The translations under genes were made by a program, and so were the position numbers. A stretch of 41,691 nt of DNA from Mailhella massiliensis (lineage in GTDB: Bacteria; Desulfobacterota; Desulfovibrionia; Desulfovibrionales; Desulfovibrionaceae). The number at the start of each line of letters is the position of its first letter. Position 1 is the first letter of the stretch. The DNA lies in the NCBI RefSeq assembly GCF_900155525.1, contig NZ_LT706937.1:1-41691 (forward strand), written 5' to 3'. Of the stretch, positions 39,819 to 41,691 are shown piece by piece. The notes beneath the pieces were generated by a model. It saw only the letters and a program-made list of their open reading frames with translations, made no database searches and was not told where the DNA came from.

Positions 39819-41066
39819 CTACAACCGTTCAAAAGCCTCCACCGGATCTTCGTTTCTGTCCCACAGAGAGGAAAAACGGTCGCGCAGAGACGCGTTCATG
39901 AACGAGCCGTGGAGCTGATGCCCCTGCCAGCGGGCACTGATGCAGCGCCTGCCGGGAAAGGCCGATTCCCAGGCTGCAGAAAAGGAATTCTGCTCCAGCG
40001 GCAGGCGATATTCCGCGTCCAGGAGGCTATGCGCCGCCATCTGATGCCGCAGCATCTGCCCGTCGGCCCGGACAAGCACATAGTCCTTCCCTCCACAGAG
40101 GCGGACCAGTCCGGCAAGAAGCCGCTTCATACGCGCCTCGTGACGCAGAGGGAAGAACACGGCAATGACGACACGGCGTTCCCCGCCGTTTTCCTCTTCC
40201 AGTTCCATATATTCCACATCGGCAAGCCAGAGTATGCGGCGCGCCCGCGCCAGTGCGACCCCGGCATCGAACAGACCCGCCAGTTCAAAACGCGCGGCTT
40301 CGTGAAACGGCTCTGCAAAGGGTTCCCCGGCGTCCCAGCAGGAAAAATTCTCCAGCAGCTTGCCGTGTTTCAGAATGTCCACGGCGTGGGAATAGTCCAT
40401 GATCTGATGCCCGGAAGCAATATCATGCAGTTCCGCTCCCCCCTGCCAGAAGGCTCGGGCGAGACGGGAATCAAGAACATCGTCGGCATTGCCGAGGAAA
40501 ATGTCGCGACGGGGCGGCTCCATGCGTTCCCTGAGGGCGAACGTACCCTTCTGCCGTTCTTCCGCCCGCAGGGAAATGCCGCGTCCGCCCATCATGAGAA
40601 CGGGGGCGGAAGCCTCCTGCGCGCACGCTTCACGGCGTTCCTCACGGGCCCACATTTCATTGCGCCAGGGACGGGGATCGGGCGCCTGCGCATAGGACAG
40701 CAGCGTTTCCCGCGTGAATTCCCACGAAGAACCATCGGTAAAACGCGTATTGGTTCCGAGGAACTGTTCCAGTTGCATGGCCGGAAACACTACGGGATTC
40801 CATGCTGCCACATGGACGATGGACGGATGCCGCAACTGAAGCGCGTAAAAGCCCCCCAGCGAGGACCCCATGACGCAGAGACGGTCGTTCTTCTCGTCCA
40901 CGGCCTCCATGATCTGCCGGCGCAGGGAACAGAGGCATTCGGCAAAAGGCCGGGCATAATCGTATTCAGGACGGATGACCTCCGTACCGAGCAGTTCGGA
41001 AAGCTCCCTGCCGGAACGACTCTGCGCTCCGCTGTTCAGACCATGAATATAGATAAAGCGATCCAT
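39819..41066 (-). CDS. YqiA-like alpha/beta hydrolase with an unrecognised C-terminal domain
   Basis: A 415-residue cytoplasmic protein. The first ~230 residues are an alpha/beta hydrolase of the YqiA/YcfP esterase type: MDRFIYIHGLNSGAQS, PEYDYARPFAECL, the nucleophile elbow MGSSLGG (Ser69), an acidic GNADDVLD and a His in SGHQIMDYSHA. The remaining ~185 residues (about 232-415) hold strands such as RRVVIAVFFPLRHEARMKRLL and DYVLVRADGQMLRHQMAAH that I do not recognise. They are absent from the ~190-residue YqiA proteins. The start at 41066 has AGGAGAAC upstream; the frame is open further but that part is not coding-like. Substrate unknown. Confidence 0.75.
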   Translation of the reverse strand: MDRFIYIHGLNSGAQSRSGRELSELLGTEVIRPEYDYARPFAECLCSLRRQIMEAVDEKNDRLCVMGSSLGGFYALQLRHPSIVHVAAWNPVVFPAMQLEQFLGTNTRFTDGSSWEFTRETLLSYAQAPDPRPWRNEMWAREERREACAQEASAPVLMMGGRGISLRAEERQKGTFALRERMEPPRRDIFLGNADDVLDSRLARAFWQGGAELHDIASGHQIMDYSHAVDILKHGKLLENFSCWDAGEPFAEPFHEAARFELAGLFDAGVALARARRILWLADVEYMELEEENGGERRVVIAVFFPLRHEARMKRLLAGLVRLCGGKDYVLVRADGQMLRHQMAAHSLLDAEYRLPLEQNSFSAAWESAFPGRRCISARWQGHQLHGSFMNASLRDRFSSLWDRNEDPVEAFERL

Positions 41067-41540
41067 ACGTTCTCCTGCCGGTATGATGCCGGCTCCGGTA
41101 AGAGGCCGTGCAAAGGCCGTGTTTTGCGCCTGTCCGAACCCGCTTCGGAGGCAAAGCGCCGCTCCCGGAAGCTCTGCACGCAAGGCGTATGTGTCCGGCG
41201 CTTCCGGCAAAGGACCGGACAATGCCGGTACGGACAGCTCTCTTCCGTTTTCCGGCCTTCCGGCTCCCCTTCTACTGAAACATATAGCCCATACATTCCG
41301 GCATGGTACAGATAAAACACGCCTCGCGTCCACCTCTGCGTAGACGAAAAAACTCCCTCTGCTCCCCCTTCGGAAAACGGCGGCCGTCTCCCGCCTGCAT
41401 CGCCCACGACAAAAAGCATCCCGCACCGCGTATCCGGCAACGCAGAAAACACCGGAAGACAACATGCAACGTGCAACGAAAAACATGCAGGCTCCGCCTT
41501 TCGAAAAGGTAAACGGAGCCTGCAGCAGAGAACGGAGTCA
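41067..41540. other. Gene-free stretch upstream of the hydrolase
   Basis: No gene supported on either strand. It probably contains the hydrolase promoter, but no convincing pair of hexamers was found. It leads into the structured element at 41541. Confidence 0.5.
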
Positions 41541-41663
41541 GGACCACCCGTAGAACGGGTGGCTTGACCAGCCCTGTAAGGGCTTGTTACTTACTCGCGC
41601 CTTAAGGGCGCCGGCTTGAACTTCTCTAGTCGGCGCCCTGCCTTTTTTTCAACAGTTCAAGCC
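41541..41663 (+). ncRNA. Structured RNA-like element, possibly omegaRNA / IS200-IS605-type transposon end (partial context)
   Basis: Four hairpins in 100 bases. H1: CCACCCG/CGGGTGG (41544-41550, 41556-41562). H2: AGCCCT/AGGGCT (41570-41575, 41579-41584). H3: GCGCC/GGCGC (41597-41611). H4: GGCGCCGGCT/AGTCGGCGCC (41607-41616, 41628-41637), which shares bases with H3. A T7 tract follows at 41643-41649. The segment GGCTTGAACT (41613-41622), partly in the H4 loop, is perfectly complementary to AGTTCAAGCC (41654-41663), allowing a pseudoknot or switch. This pattern recalls RNAs at the ends of IscB/TnpB-type elements, but the protein gene, if any, lies outside the window. It could also be only a complex terminator. 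Confidence 0.5.
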
Positions 41664-41691
41664 CCCATGTACTTTGACTCTTAGCCTGCTC

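Noticed and set aside
38973-41315. 780-codon plus-strand open frame
   Set aside because: Runs antisense to the hydrolase and through the repeat remnant; Pro/Arg/His-rich with no motif.

Overview
The window reads as a chromosomal segment of an anaerobic member of the Desulfovibrionaceae, probably host-associated and close to Desulfovibrio, Bilophila or Mailhella. This is inferred from gene content and protein style only: a TunR-type tungstate regulator with a TupABC transporter, a tungsten aldehyde:ferredoxin oxidoreductase, selA, hypAB, a sulfate-reducer-type iron alcohol dehydrogenase, and a TRAP transporter with a fused small and large permease. Coding DNA is GC-rich; intergenic DNA is often AT-rich.

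Layout. 1-173: the first bases of a 16S rRNA gene on the minus strand, with a recognisable leader boxA and promoter. 830-4716 (minus): an AMIN-domain envelope protein, then mtnA, a class II aldolase and mtnP, which together look like a DHAP shunt for methylthioadenosine/5'-deoxyadenosine. 4785-10140 (plus): hypA, hypB, folC, selA and an M18 aminopeptidase. 10461-11758 (minus): an iron alcohol dehydrogenase, divergent from a secreted GlcG/HbpS-like protein (12432-12926). A nitroreductase follows.

13793-27202 is a molybdenum/tungsten cofactor island. It begins with a YdhV-like AOR, its own MoaD-like sulfur carrier and an E1-like activating enzyme, followed by an IS5-type transposase fragment. 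On the minus strand are two moeA paralogs, one fused to a periplasmic-binding-protein-like domain. Divergent from them is a seven-gene run: tunR, tupA, tupB, tupC, a MOSC protein, a moaC-mogA fusion and moaA. Together these genes import tungstate, sense it, build the pterin, insert the metal and supply a tungsten enzyme.

27221-34458: a LysR regulator, divergent from a flavin/Fe-S enoate-reductase-like enzyme, a TRAP binding protein and a fused TRAP DctQM permease. An intact IS5-family element sits exactly at the dctM stop codon. 34676-41066: a NERD-helicase divergent from a WYL-type regulator, a DUF4116 repeat protein followed by a decayed piece of the same repeat, and an alpha/beta hydrolase with an unrecognised C-terminal half.

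The last 150 bases hold a strongly structured, pseudoknot-capable element with four hairpins and a T7 tract. It resembles a transposon-end non-coding RNA (omegaRNA/IS200-IS605 type) and runs off the window. The features most worth following up are this RNA-like element, a repeated CATTTCAAAA motif shared by the tunR and alcohol dehydrogenase upstream regions, and the LysR/reductase/TRAP locus, whose binding protein lacks the usual carboxylate-anchoring arginine.
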